Shown: positions 16,098 to 24,418 of the stretch, in pieces
Layout: each line of letters starts with the position of its first letter
Numbering within the stretch: position 1 is the first letter of the stretch
NCBI RefSeq assembly: GCF_900099965.1
Contig: NZ_FNDJ01000023.1
Span: 62,001 to 126,000, forward strand
DNA: 64,000 nucleotides
Direction: 5' to 3'
Origin: Nonomuraea jiangxiensis
Lineage (GTDB): Bacteria > Actinomycetota > Actinomycetes > Streptosporangiales > Streptosporangiaceae
Notes under the pieces: generated by a model
Told to the model about the DNA's origin: nothing
Seen by the model: the letters and a program-made list of their open reading frames with translations, nothing else
The model's database searches: none
Position numbers and translations under genes: made by a program

Positions 16098-17355
16098 CTA
16101 CCCGGGCCCGGCCGTCACGCCGGCGTCGCGTCGTGCGTCGAGGCGCCCCATCACCGGCGTGGCGGTGACGCCGTGCAGCACCACCGACACTACGACCGTG
16201 AAGGCGGTGACGGCCCACAACTCCGATGGCGGGACGCCGAAGTCTGCCTCGCCGAGCGCATACGCCAGGTAGAACAGCGAGCCGATCCCCCGGATGCCGA
16301 AGAACGAGATGACCAGCCGTTCCTTACGTGAGGCCGAGCCCCGCACCTGGGACAACCAGCCCGCAAGGGGGCGGATCACCAGGAGGAGCAGCAGGCCGAC
16401 GGCGGCGCCGCGCCAGGTGAGCGCGGCCAGGCCGCCGGTCGCGACGAAGCCGCCGAGCAGGAGCAGCAGCCAGGCGGTGAACAGCCGTTCGAGCTGCTCG
16501 ACGAAGCCGTGCAGAACGTTGTTGTAGCCGTGACCGTGCTCGACCCGCCTGATGGTGCACGCGGTCACGAACACGGCGATGAATCCGTAACCGTGCACCA
16601 GCTCCGTCACGCCGTAGGCGAGCAGGGTGGCGGCGAGCGCGACGAAGCCGTCACGCCGCTCCGCCAGGCGCAGCACCTCGGCGGGGGAGTGGAAGAACAG
16701 CCGCCCCAGCAGCCGCCCGATGAGCAGCCCGCATATCAGCCCGGCCGCGACCCGGTAGAGAACGTCCACCAGGGCCCACTCGCCCAGCCACCCCGTCCCG
16801 CCGGCGACGGCCACCGCGATGGCGGCGTACACCAGCGGGAAGGCCAGCCCGTCGTTCAGCCCCGCCTCGGAGGTCAACGCGAAGCGGACCTCGTCGTCGG
16901 CGTTCTCGGCGTCTGCGGGTTCGCCCACGTTCACGTCCGAGGCGAGCACCGGGTCGGGTGGGCGCGAGCACCGCGCCCAGCAGCAGCGCCGCCGCCAGGG
17001 GCCAGCCGGGTACGGCCATGGCCACGGCCGCGGTGCCCGCCACGGTCAGCGGCATCGCCCAGCCGAGCAGCCGCCAGGTGGTGCCCCAGCTCCGTAACCC
17101 GATCCGCCGGTTGAGCGCCAGGCCGGCTCCCATGAGCGAGACGAGTACGCAGATCTCCGTCATGTGCACCATGGCCACCCGGTGGGCGATCGGATCGGGG
17201 CGGGGCAGGCCGAGCGGAAGCAGGTACAGGGCGATGCCGCCGAGCAGGTAGACCAGGGGCAGTGACAGCGCCCGGCGGGCGAGCACGCTGGGCAGGACGG
17301 CGGCGAGCATGGCCGCGGCGCCGCCGATGGCCAGGACGAGGTCCGTGGAGGGCAT
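16098..17355 (-). pseudogene. CPA1-type Na+/H+ antiporter, single-base frameshift
   Basis: The N-terminal part (start 17355) has five membrane helices and reaches LLLGAVLAPTRP; the second part (frame open from 16949) resumes as LASDVNVGEPADAENADDEV and then LTSEAGLNDGLAFPLVY, the signature of NhaP/CPA1 antiporters with the transport Asp (GLND). The intact junction would read APTDPVLASDV, reached by removing one base from the GGG run 16956-16958. About 420 aa and 12-13 helices in total when repaired. No other damage seen, so an assembly error is as likely as a real mutation. Expected role: exchange of cytoplasmic Na+ or K+ for H+. Confidence 0.8.
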
Positions 17356-17451
17356 TCCGGCTCAATGCCCGAAAGATCGCCCAGCATCCGCTTTGCCCTC
17401 GCCGAACAACCGCGGCGTTGTCCACAGTTCTCCGCCAGCCGGTGGCGACGC

Positions 17452-17484
17452 GATGGGCCCGAACCTACGCGGTCCGGGCCCATC
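17452..17484 (-). terminator. stem-loop terminator
   Basis: GATGGGCCCG (17452-17461) pairs perfectly with CGGGCCCATC (17475-17484) with a 13-base loop. It lies 31 bases beyond the stop of the reverse-strand gene ending at 17516, in front of the antiporter start. Confidence 0.75.
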
Positions 17485-17515
17485 GTGTCGTACCAGCCGT
17501 TGTCTCAGAGAGCGC

Positions 17516-18256
17516 TCATTCGGGCAGCTTGTACGTCACGCCCTTGGGGTCGGGAGCCTTGACCGACACCTTGCTTCCCCATCCGGAGTAGCGGGTGTCG
17601 ACGGCGATGATGCCGCCCTCGAACTCGGCGAAGTCCTCCGTGACATCCTTGGCCCGGTACGAGCTCGACAACTTGCTGACCAGGCCGGCCGAGTTCAGCG
17701 TCAGCGTGTAGGAGATCTCCGTGTCGTCGTCCCAGTCGGTGAGGACCGAGCGGGAGAACCACTGCGACACCTTGGCCAGGTCCGTAAAAGTGATCTTACC
17801 GGTGATCTTGTTACCGGCCTTCGTACCCTTCTTGAGCAGCGCCGACAGCGTCGTGAGCTCGACCGGGTTCAGGATCTGCCCGTAGATGGTGGGCAGCGCG
17901 CCGCCCCCGGTCGCGAACCAGGTCTTGCCCTTGGGCAACTGGTAGATGGCGCCGGAGTAGTACGCGGTGTCGCCGACGGAGACGGCGCGGTACTTCTCGT
18001 CGTCCCACGTCGTGCTCCTGACGTCGTAGCCGGCCACCCCCTTCTTGCTGAACTGCAGCACGCCCTGGGCCGTGTCCGTCTGCAGTGTGTCGAGGCCGTT
18101 GGACCAGGTGGCCACCTCGGTGAAGTGCACGCCGTGCCCGGGAACCAACGTGGCCTTCAGCGCGCGTACGGGCTCCGGGGCAGCCGCCTGGGCGGGTACG
18201 GCGGATAACAGGAGCACGGCGGCAAGCACCGGCAAAGCGGTGATCGTTCTGTTCAT
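17516..18256 (-). CDS. secreted LppX/LprG-like or LolA-like protein, unknown function
   Basis: 246 aa. Signal peptide MNRTITALPVLAAVLLLSAV with cleavage after AQA (about residue 24); no lipobox Cys. The mature protein alternates strands and charged loops: GVLQFSKKGVAGYDVRST, DTAYYSGAIYQLPKGKTWFA, GKITFTDLAKVSQWF, EISYTLTLNSAGLVSKL, a pattern of the half-barrel fold shared by LolA, LprG and LppX-type proteins that carry lipids or lipoproteins. Fold match is by pattern only. No operon partner; followed by a strong stem-loop. Confidence 0.7.
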   Translation of the reverse strand: MNRTITALPVLAAVLLLSAVPAQAAAPEPVRALKATLVPGHGVHFTEVATWSNGLDTLQTDTAQGVLQFSKKGVAGYDVRSTTWDDEKYRAVSVGDTAYYSGAIYQLPKGKTWFATGGGALPTIYGQILNPVELTTLSALLKKGTKAGNKITGKITFTDLAKVSQWFSRSVLTDWDDDTEISYTLTLNSAGLVSKLSSSYRAKDVTEDFAEFEGGIIAVDTRYSGWGSKVSVKAPDPKGVTYKLPE

Positions 18257-18399
18257 GACCAGCGATCATGCCGCAGCGGGATCCCGGCGCGGCCACCGGG
18301 GGGAGGCCGAACTGCGCGCGAGGTTCCGCGCCGGCTGCGGCTCCTTGTCCGGCCGGATACGGTTCTGCGCCGGCACCGCCCGCCAGAGTCCGCGAAACC

Positions 18400-19230
18400 C
18401 TACGCGACGACCGCCAGCAGCGTGGTCGCCGCCGCGGCGAGCGCCGGGTCGCCGTCCATGTCCGCGCGCTCGCGGGCTCGCTCGACCGTGACACCCCTGG
18501 TGGCGAGCCGCCAGAACGTGTCCTGGTCCATCGTGACCAGCGCGGCGGGAGCCGCGTCCGCCGGCGACATCACCCAGCGGCCCGCACGCCTGACCGCGGA
18601 CCACCGCCCACCCGCCGGGCCGGTCACCTCCAGCCTGACCGCCGTACCCTCCGGGCGCTCCTCCTCTCTGAGCGCGTACGGCAGCGCCCGGGCGAAGACG
18701 TCCAGAACCGGCCCCACCAGTTCGGGGCCGTCAGCACCGGGAACGGAGACCGCGTCGCGCACCTGCTGCTGGTGCACCCAGAACTCGGTGTACTCGCGAG
18801 CGATGTCCAGCCACGCCGGGCTGTCGACGTCGGTCGCGGCCCAGGACACGTTGAGGTCGGCGGGCGCCTCCAGGTCGTAGGTGGCCCACAGGGCGTCGAG
18901 CTGTCGGCCCAGGTGGCCCAGCAGGTCGATCATGACCTGCGGGCTCAGCTGGCGTGTCGCCCGGACGAACTCCTCGTTGACGCGCGCCACATAGGCGGGC
19001 AACGTCTCGTCGTCGGCGAACACAGCGCCGCCGTACCCGTCGCGGCTGCCGGAGAGCCGCCGCATATGGTCGTTCAGCACGTGGCCCACGATGTCGTGGA
19101 CGTCCCAGCCGGGGCAGACCGTCGGCTTCGACCAGTCAGCCGGCCCCAGCGACCCGAGCAGGCCGAGCATGGCGTCCCGCTCGCGCGGGAACAGGGGGCG
19201 GGTGTCGATGACCGGGCCGAAGATCGTCAT
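18400..19230 (-). CDS. mycothiol-dependent maleylpyruvate isomerase family protein
   Basis: 276 aa, DinB-like four-helix bundle. WSKPTVCPGWDVHDIVGHVL (about residues 33-52) contains the conserved PGW-V-D-V-H segment with the first metal-ligand His, and ARVNEEFVRATRQL and REYTEFWVHQQQVRDAV (second His) complete the site; the C-terminal third has the smaller MDMPI-type domain (VMSPADAAPAALVTMD... FWRLATRGVT). Members use mycothiol for isomerase or transferase reactions. The substrate here is unknown. ATG at 19230. Stands alone. Confidence 0.85.
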   Translation of the reverse strand: MTIFGPVIDTRPLFPRERDAMLGLLGSLGPADWSKPTVCPGWDVHDIVGHVLNDHMRRLSGSRDGYGGAVFADDETLPAYVARVNEEFVRATRQLSPQVMIDLLGHLGRQLDALWATYDLEAPADLNVSWAATDVDSPAWLDIAREYTEFWVHQQQVRDAVSVPGADGPELVGPVLDVFARALPYALREEERPEGTAVRLEVTGPAGGRWSAVRRAGRWVMSPADAAPAALVTMDQDTFWRLATRGVTVERARERADMDGDPALAAAATTLLAVVA

Positions 19231-19362
19231 ACTCCGACAGTATCGGCTCAGGCCCCGGGCATTGGCGACGACGTCACCAGCGGCTCACGTGTGGGGCGGG
19301 GCGACCGGCAACCGCCCCGCCGCCACGCTGACCGGGCACGCCGGCGAGGTCGCTCCGGTTTC

Positions 19363-19841
19363 TCAGGTTGTGGTGGGGCAGGCGCCCGGGTTGTTCCAGC
19401 CGTCGCACCAGTTCGCCTTCGGTCCCCAGATCGCCCCGACCGAGGCGATACCGCCGGTGGTCATGTCCTTGATAGTTCCCGCCGAGGATGGGTCCCCAGA
19501 ACATCCAGCGTTCGTTGTGGCCCGAGCTGGACGGCTTGCTGCTGTCGTAGGAGTGGTCGGCGACGTAGAACCCCAGACCCCTCATCTGGTAGTCGATGAT
19601 CTGCGGGTGCATGGTGATCGCTCACTTGGGGCCGACGACGTACGCAAGGGGTGTCGAAGAAGACGCCACCGAGGGGCCCGCTGCCCGGTTTGACGGCTTT
19701 CGAGCTCCAGTAGCCCTGCATGCGGCACCTGCCGTTGCGGATGTCGACCAGCCGCTTCGGATAGACCACGTTGACCCACTCGTTCCCTGCCGCCACGGGG
19801 GTCGCCGCCGTCTCCGCCGGGGCCTTCTGCCTTCTCGCCAC
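19363..19841 (-). pseudogene. broken gene for an unknown protein (two frameshifts and an in-frame stop)
   Basis: Three frames must be joined. Part 1: AAGNEWVNVVYPKRLVDIRN, then CRMQGYWSSKAVKPGSGPLG and GVFFDTP. Part 2, shifted near 19645 and carrying a TGA after VVGPK: MHPQIIDYQMRGLGFYVADH, SYDSSKPSSSGHNERWMFWG, PILGG. Part 3, shifted again near 19485: TIKDMTTGGIASVGAIWG, PKANWCDGWNNPGACPTTT and stop. The continuous sense of the three parts shows that one gene of about 160 codons once existed, probably exported (Trp/Cys-rich end), but no signal peptide is intact. Family not recognised. Confidence 0.55.
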
Positions 19842-19871
19842 ACCCTGAACACGTGTTTCCCCCTTTTCGAG

Positions 19872-19890
19872 CCCCCCTTTTTTTGGGGGG
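19872..19890. terminator. C6-T7-G6 hairpin
   Basis: CCCCCC (19872-19877), seven T (19878-19884) and GGGGGG (19885-19890) form a perfect six-pair GC hairpin with a T-only loop, in the gap between the broken gene and the propeller gene. Its position downstream of the reverse-strand propeller gene (stop at 19986) fits a terminator. Confidence 0.45.
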
Positions 19891-19985
19891 CATGAGCGCC
19901 CCACTTGTAGGTCAGGGGGCATTCGAGTTCACATGATCATGTTCGGAGCTGAATGCCGTGTGAAGGGAAGGGTTCGGATGCCCGC

Positions 19986-20912
19986 TCAGGGGCGGGGGAT
20001 GGCGACGGCGGTGTACGGGGTCGTGGGGGTCGGGGGAGTGTCGAAGCGGGCGTTGGGAAGGTAGAGCCGGGATCCGTAGGCCGCTATGGTCGCCGGCACG
20101 TCGAACCGGGGATCGGTCACCCGCCGCACCACGCGGCCGTCGGTCCCCGTCGCATTGAGCTCCAGGACGGCCACGGCGTTGAGCCGGTTCTGCACGGCGT
20201 ACAGTGTCCGGCCGCGCAGCAGCAGGCCGTCGCCTTCCTTCAGTGACTCGCCGTGCAGGTTGACCCGCCGGGTCCTGCCGGAGGGGTCGACACGGAACAG
20301 TCCGCCGGTGTTCGACTGCACGACGATGAAGCCCTGGCCGTCCGGAGTCGGAGTGATGCCGTTGGCGTTGAAGCCCTCGCCGTACACCAGATCCCCGGTG
20401 AGCGGGATCCGCTGCGCCGCGGCGGGTAGCCGTCCGCTGTTCAGCGGCAGCTTGTAGAGCACCGGGTTGGTGGAGTCGGTGACCCAAGCGGCGTCCTTGG
20501 TGAGGACGATGTCGTTGACGAACGCCTCTCCGGTGGTCAGCCGGTAGGAGGCGAGCACCCGGCCGGTGTGAGAGTCAAGGACGCGCACGTCACCGCCCGT
20601 GCCGCCCGCCACGAACATGCGTCCGTGTGAGTCGATCTTGATTCCGAGCGCCGGCGTGCCGGACCCGCGGCTGAAGATCGCGCCCCGTCCGGTGCGCAGG
20701 TCGGTGCGGTAGATGGAGCCGTCGGCCATGGAGCCGATGAAGGCGTACGGGCCGGGGCCGATCGCGATGCCCTCGGGCTGAAAACCGTCGGGCAACACGA
20801 TCGAGGTCGGCATGTTTCCGGGGTCCACTGCCGCTTCGGCGGAACCGTTCATGGTGATGGTCAGTACGAGCGCGCAGATGATCGCGCCGATACCGCTGAG
20901 GGGTCGCATCAT
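19986..20912 (-). CDS. secreted SMP-30/gluconolactonase-like beta-propeller protein
   Basis: 308 aa. Double ATG at 20907-20912 with AAAGG upstream; signal peptide MMRPLSGIGAIICALVLTIT with cleavage after AEA (about 31). Six blade-like repeats follow: GFQPEGIAIGPGPYAFIGSM then ADGSIYRTDL; TPALGIKIDSHGRMFVAGGT; FVNDIVLTKDAAWVTDST; GFNANGITPTPDGQGFIVVQ; DGLLLRGRTLYAVQN; ending YGSRLYLPNARFD. This is the calcium-dependent six-bladed NHL/SMP-30 type. Enzyme activity cannot be read from sequence; lactonase or binding protein are options. Confidence 0.8.
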   Translation of the reverse strand: MMRPLSGIGAIICALVLTITMNGSAEAAVDPGNMPTSIVLPDGFQPEGIAIGPGPYAFIGSMADGSIYRTDLRTGRGAIFSRGSGTPALGIKIDSHGRMFVAGGTGGDVRVLDSHTGRVLASYRLTTGEAFVNDIVLTKDAAWVTDSTNPVLYKLPLNSGRLPAAAQRIPLTGDLVYGEGFNANGITPTPDGQGFIVVQSNTGGLFRVDPSGRTRRVNLHGESLKEGDGLLLRGRTLYAVQNRLNAVAVLELNATGTDGRVVRRVTDPRFDVPATIAAYGSRLYLPNARFDTPPTPTTPYTAVAIPRP

Positions 20913-21013
20913 CTGATGCCTTTCTTCTTCTTGGCCTGGTGGTGTCAGGCCGCTCGCAGCTCGTCGGGCAGGCACCGCGAGCGTCTCGGCGAGACTCGCG
21001 GAGTGCCCCGATT

Positions 21014-21904
21014 TCAGTTGCCGTCCGTCGGGGTGAAGGCTGCTGCGTGGTCGCGGAGGAAGCCGGCGAGGTCGTGTGGCGGGCGGCCGAGCAGGCCGGC
21101 GACCGTGTCGGTGGTGAAGTCCCCCCAGCCGGGGCCGTAGGCCTGCGCGTACTCTTCGAGCATGTCGACGATCCAGACCGGAACGCCGTAGCCGAGCAGT
21201 GTCTTGCGCTTGGCGTCGTCGCTGACCGGCAGGTAGGTGATGGATCTGCCGAGAGTGAGGCTCAACTGGCCGGCGACCTCGTCGAATGACATCGATCGCG
21301 GGCCGGTGAGCGTGTACGTCCGGCCATGGTGGCGCTCAGGGCCGTCGAGGAGCACGCGAGCGGCGCACTCGGCGATGTCGCGTACGTCGATCATGCCGAT
21401 CCGCGCCGAGCCCATGTTCAGCGAGAACGTGCCGGTGGCGGCGATGTCGCCCGCCTCGTTCAGCAGGTTCTGCATGAACCAGTGCGGGCGCAGGATCGTC
21501 CAGCGCATGCCGCACGCTTCGGTCTCTCGGTCGGACAGCGCGTGCAGCCTGCCGCTTCGGTTGGGGGCGTCGTGGGCCGCGCCGACGACGGACAGGCGCA
21601 CGATGCGTTCCGCGCCGGCCTGGCGGGCGGCCCACACGGCGTTCATGTTGTGCTCCGGGGCGCGCGGGCCGTTCGGGGTGAGCAGCCACACGTCCTGCAC
21701 GTCCGCGAAGGCGGGCGGCAGCGATCCGGGGTCGCCGAGGTCGCCGACGACGACCTCGACGCCCCTCCGGCGCAGCCCCTCGGCTTTGGACTCGTCGCGG
21801 ACGAGAGCACGAAGGCTCACCTCGGCCCCTTCGAGCGCGTCCATCAGCGCGGTGGACACGGTCCCGGTGGCTCCGGTGATCAGTACGGTGCGCGGCACGT
21901 TCAT
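21014..21904 (-). CDS. NmrA/NAD(P)H-binding SDR-like protein
   Basis: 296 aa atypical SDR. Rossmann motif VLITGATGTVSTAL (residues 7-20), Arg after beta-2 (LVRDESKAE) suggesting NADPH, VVVGDLGDPGSL, VRLSVVGA in place of a catalytic Ser/Tyr pair, and LRPHWFMQNLL, the family's conserved LRP.-F. segment. C-terminal half has TYTLTGPRSMSFDEVAGQLS as in quinone oxidoreductase-2-like proteins. Likely an NADPH-dependent quinone or small-molecule reductase, or a redox sensor. Unpaired. The 216 bases upstream contain repeats of GATCGATC-like sequence, but no certain operator. Confidence 0.85.
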   Translation of the reverse strand: MNVPRTVLITGATGTVSTALMDALEGAEVSLRALVRDESKAEGLRRRGVEVVVGDLGDPGSLPPAFADVQDVWLLTPNGPRAPEHNMNAVWAARQAGAERIVRLSVVGAAHDAPNRSGRLHALSDRETEACGMRWTILRPHWFMQNLLNEAGDIAATGTFSLNMGSARIGMIDVRDIAECAARVLLDGPERHHGRTYTLTGPRSMSFDEVAGQLSLTLGRSITYLPVSDDAKRKTLLGYGVPVWIVDMLEEYAQAYGPGWGDFTTDTVAGLLGRPPHDLAGFLRDHAAAFTPTDGN

Positions 21905-22120
21905 CCCCTTGTCATGCTCGTTCGGATCAGTTGGCCGACTGCCAACCCGGTCGCCACCGACATGAGCAGGAGCAGTCCGCGCGACACGCCGCCGGCTGCG
22001 TGAGGTTGTCTCGCAGTCACGGCCCCCAGCCTGGGCGAAAGGGGGTCAATGAGTCCAACACATGTTTGTCATCGGATCGATCGCGAATGAAGATTGATCC
22101 GATCGTGGGGATGCTCGGGG

Positions 22121-22684
22121 TCACGCCCTGACCGGCCGGTACCGCACACTCAGCTCGGCCGTGGGGTCGCCGGCGCCGACCCGGTGGAGATAGTGCGGCC
22201 GGCCACCGGGGAGGTCAAGCAGCCGGATGCCGTCACCGAGCAGCACGGGCGCGATGTGCAGGTTGATCTCGTCGAGCAGCCCGCGTTCGAGAAGCTGGCC
22301 GCCGATCGTCGGCGAATGCACCTCGACGTTCTTGCCGCCGGCCGCGGCCAGCGCGATCCGTACCGCCTCGGCCACGTCACAGTCCAGGAAGGTGACGCCG
22401 TCGGCGGGCTTGGCGTCCTCCGGATGGTGGGTGAGCACGAAGATGGGTCCGGTCCAGGCGCCGCCGTAGACGCTGCGGGGATCCGGGAAGTGGTCCCAGC
22501 CGCGCCGGCCGCCCAGGATGGCGCCGGTGGTCGCGACGTACTCCTCGATCAGGCCCGGCTGGGGCGAGATGCCGGTCATCATCCACTCCATGTCGTGGTC
22601 CGGCCCGGCCACGAACCCGTCCAGGGACATGGTGAAGTGCCAGAGCACCTTGCCGCTCGCGGTCTGCGGTTGGATGTCGTTCAC
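22121..22684 (-). CDS. DHFR/RibD-like reductase domain protein
   Basis: 187 aa from GTG at 22684, with GAGGAG seven bases upstream. Pattern of the RibD C-terminal/DHFR-like fold: FTMSLDGFVAGPDHDMEWM (residues 17-35), GAILGGRRGWDHF, PIFVLTHHPEDA, NVEVHSPTIGGQLLERGLLD and EINLHIAPVLLGDGIRLLD. These domains bind NADPH; most small actinomycete members have unknown substrates. It lies 62 bases behind the sigma-factor gene on the same strand and is likely its operon partner, an arrangement common for such sigma factors. Confidence 0.85.
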   Translation of the reverse strand: MNDIQPQTASGKVLWHFTMSLDGFVAGPDHDMEWMMTGISPQPGLIEEYVATTGAILGGRRGWDHFPDPRSVYGGAWTGPIFVLTHHPEDAKPADGVTFLDCDVAEAVRIALAAAGGKNVEVHSPTIGGQLLERGLLDEINLHIAPVLLGDGIRLLDLPGGRPHYLHRVGAGDPTAELSVRYRPVRA

Positions 22685-22746
22685 TGCTGTCTCCTCTGCC
22701 GGCTGATTGCCTCGTGCGGTATTGAGACGGCATCCACCGCGGAACG

Positions 22747-23703
22747 TCATCGGTCCAGGGTGGGCGGGAGGTTGAACGACGGGAACAGGGCCGGCTCGTG
22801 GAACGCGACGATCTCGGTTATCCGGCCGTCGCGGACCCGCAGCACGCCGATGCCGAACGGCACGTACGCGTGCCCGCCCGGCGGACACCGGTACGTCGCC
22901 GCGGCCAACTGGCCGTTGGCGCTCGCCGGCAGCATGCGCAGCGTTCCGATGTAGTGGGGTGAGCCTGGGTCCCAGCTCGTCGCCAGCGCTGCCAGCACGC
23001 CGTCGCGGTCGGCGAACCACTCCGGGTACGGCGGCATCGTCGCCCGCACGTCCCGCGCCAGCAGCTCGGCGACCTCGGTCAGGTCGCCGCGCTCCACCGC
23101 GGACATGTAGCGGCGCAGGATTTTGCGGTCCTCGTCGGTGGGCGGGGGTGACGGGGCCCAGTCCGACCGGTCGGGCGGCAGGTGGGTGCGCAGGGTGGCT
23201 CTGGCCCGCTGCAGTGCGCTGTTGACCGAGGCGACACTGCCGTCGAGGGCCTCGGCCGTCTGGCGGACCGGCCAGCCCAGCACGTCGCACAGGATGGTCG
23301 CGGCGCGCTGCCTCGGCGGCAGGTACTGGATGGCGGCCAGGAACGCCAGCTCCAGGGTCTCCTTCGCGACCACCGCGGCCTCCGGGTCGTCGGCGCTCGG
23401 CGCCACCGGCTCCCACAGGTGACCGGGGAACGGCTGCAACCACGGGCCGGCCGGCGAATCGGCCTGGTCGGGCAGCGTCCGGCGGCTCCGGCCGTCGAGG
23501 TAGTCCAGGCAGGCGTTGGTGGCGATCCGGTACAACCAGGCGCGCAGTGAGGAACGGCCCTCGAAGCCGTCCCGGCCGCGCCACGCACGCAGGAACACCT
23601 CCTGGACCAGGTCCTCCGCCTCGTCGAACGACCCGAGCATCCGGTAGCAGTGCACCCGCAGCTCGCCCCGGTGCCGCTCGACACGTTCGGCGAAGTCGGT
23701 CAT
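22747..23703 (-). CDS. ECF sigma factor with C-terminal SnoaL-like domain (SigG/SigX5-type)
   Basis: 318 aa. Region 2 (about residues 8-75: HCYRMLGSFDEAEDLVQEVF then LRAWRG; LRAWLYRIATNACLDYL) and region 4 (about 128-185: LPPRQRAATILCDVLGWPVR, then ALDGSVASVNSALQRARATL). A NTF2/SnoaL-like domain (about 205-318: YMSAVERGDLTEVAELLARD; YPEWFADRDGVLAALA) follows; in such sigma factors it regulates activity in place of a separate anti-sigma factor. Start overlaps the stop of the PNPOx gene by four bases, so translation is coupled. Target promoters unknown. Confidence 0.9.
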   Translation of the reverse strand: MTDFAERVERHRGELRVHCYRMLGSFDEAEDLVQEVFLRAWRGRDGFEGRSSLRAWLYRIATNACLDYLDGRSRRTLPDQADSPAGPWLQPFPGHLWEPVAPSADDPEAAVVAKETLELAFLAAIQYLPPRQRAATILCDVLGWPVRQTAEALDGSVASVNSALQRARATLRTHLPPDRSDWAPSPPPTDEDRKILRRYMSAVERGDLTEVAELLARDVRATMPPYPEWFADRDGVLAALATSWDPGSPHYIGTLRMLPASANGQLAAATYRCPPGGHAYVPFGIGVLRVRDGRITEIVAFHEPALFPSFNLPPTLDR

Positions 23704-24209
23704 CGGGCGGCCCTCCGGGCGTACCGCGGCTGAGCCCCCTGCCGGGGGCGCGTGACGTGGAGCCGCGCGTCGGTGACGTTGTCGAAGCGCGAGTCCCCGC
23801 CTCGGATCAGGACGAAGTGCCTTCGCACGTCGGCGCTGTAGGCCACCATGGGGCCGGACGGCGCGAGGTCGTCGCCGGTGAGCTCCTTGCCCGCGGGGAG
23901 GCGGGCGTTGAGCGCCGCCAGGGCCGCGACGGGATCGTCCGCGGGGCCGGCGGTCGCCTCAAGGTAGAGCGCCTCGGCGCCGCCCACGGGCGCATGGGAG
24001 TCGAAGACCGTGATGGCCACGTCCGGGCGTTCGGCGAGGTTACGGGAATGCCTGCTGTCCGGCGCCGACACCCAGAAGAGCCGGTCCTCGTCGCGGGCGG
24101 CGAAGAAGACGGGGGTGGCCCACGGCCGCCCCTGGCGATCGGCGGTGGCGAGCACGAGGTAGCGGCTGTCGCCGAGCAGCCGGGGAACCGTCTCCCACAT
24201 GCCGGTCAT
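23700..24209 (-). CDS. pyridoxamine 5'-phosphate oxidase-like (FMN/F420-binding) protein
   Basis: 169 aa from ATG 24209. Split beta-barrel: LLGDSRYLVLATADRQGRPW (about residues 8-27), ATPVFFAARDEDRLFWVSA and SRHSRNLAERPDVAITVFDS, the classic PNPOx-like order of strands. Binds FMN or F420; substrate unknown. The open frame continues upstream to 24344 but that part is Arg/His-rich and overlaps a small upstream ORF in another frame, with which this ATG shares ATGA. First main gene of the PNPOx / sigma / DHFR-like operon. Confidence 0.8.
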   Translation of the reverse strand: MTGMWETVPRLLGDSRYLVLATADRQGRPWATPVFFAARDEDRLFWVSAPDSRHSRNLAERPDVAITVFDSHAPVGGAEALYLEATAGPADDPVAALAALNARLPAGKELTGDDLAPSGPMVAYSADVRRHFVLIRGGDSRFDNVTDARLHVTRPRQGAQPRYARRAAR

Positions 24210-24295
24210 CGGCCGGGGACCAGGTGCCCGGCGGTGAGCTCCGCGATCGGTGCGGTCCCGTGCCCTCCCGTGGGGGCCGCGCTCGCGTTCGCCAT
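24206..24295 (-). CDS. 29-aa upstream ORF coupled to the PNPOx gene
   Basis: ATG at 24295 with a strong AGGAGG four bases upstream; stop TGA at 24206 overlaps the next ATG in an ATGA. Peptide starts MANASAAPTGGHG and ends PIAELTAGHLVPGR. The ribosome site is better than that of the PNPOx gene itself, so this ORF likely feeds ribosomes into it. It may be a leader peptide or the conserved N-terminal stub of a once longer protein; no family recognised. Confidence 0.5.
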   Translation of the reverse strand: MANASAAPTGGHGTAPIAELTAGHLVPGR

Positions 24296-24418
24296 CGTTC
24301 CTCCTGTGATCGTCGGTGTGTCGCCACATCCTCGCGGTCACCACACGGTCTCATCAACGACGAGACTTGAACAATTGTTCTACACCCACTGAAGCAGCGG
24401 TCCGATCGGGTGGTTCGC

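Noticed and set aside
16060..16110. CCGGGCCCGG as terminator between SnoaL-like gene and antiporter
   Set aside because: A ten-base GC palindrome without loop or T-run; not enough for a terminator call.
22060..22110. GATCGATC-rich inverted sequence between NmrA-like and DHFR-like genes
   Set aside because: Arms are imperfect and the motif GATC/CGATCG is frequent by chance in this GC-rich DNA; no claim of an operator.
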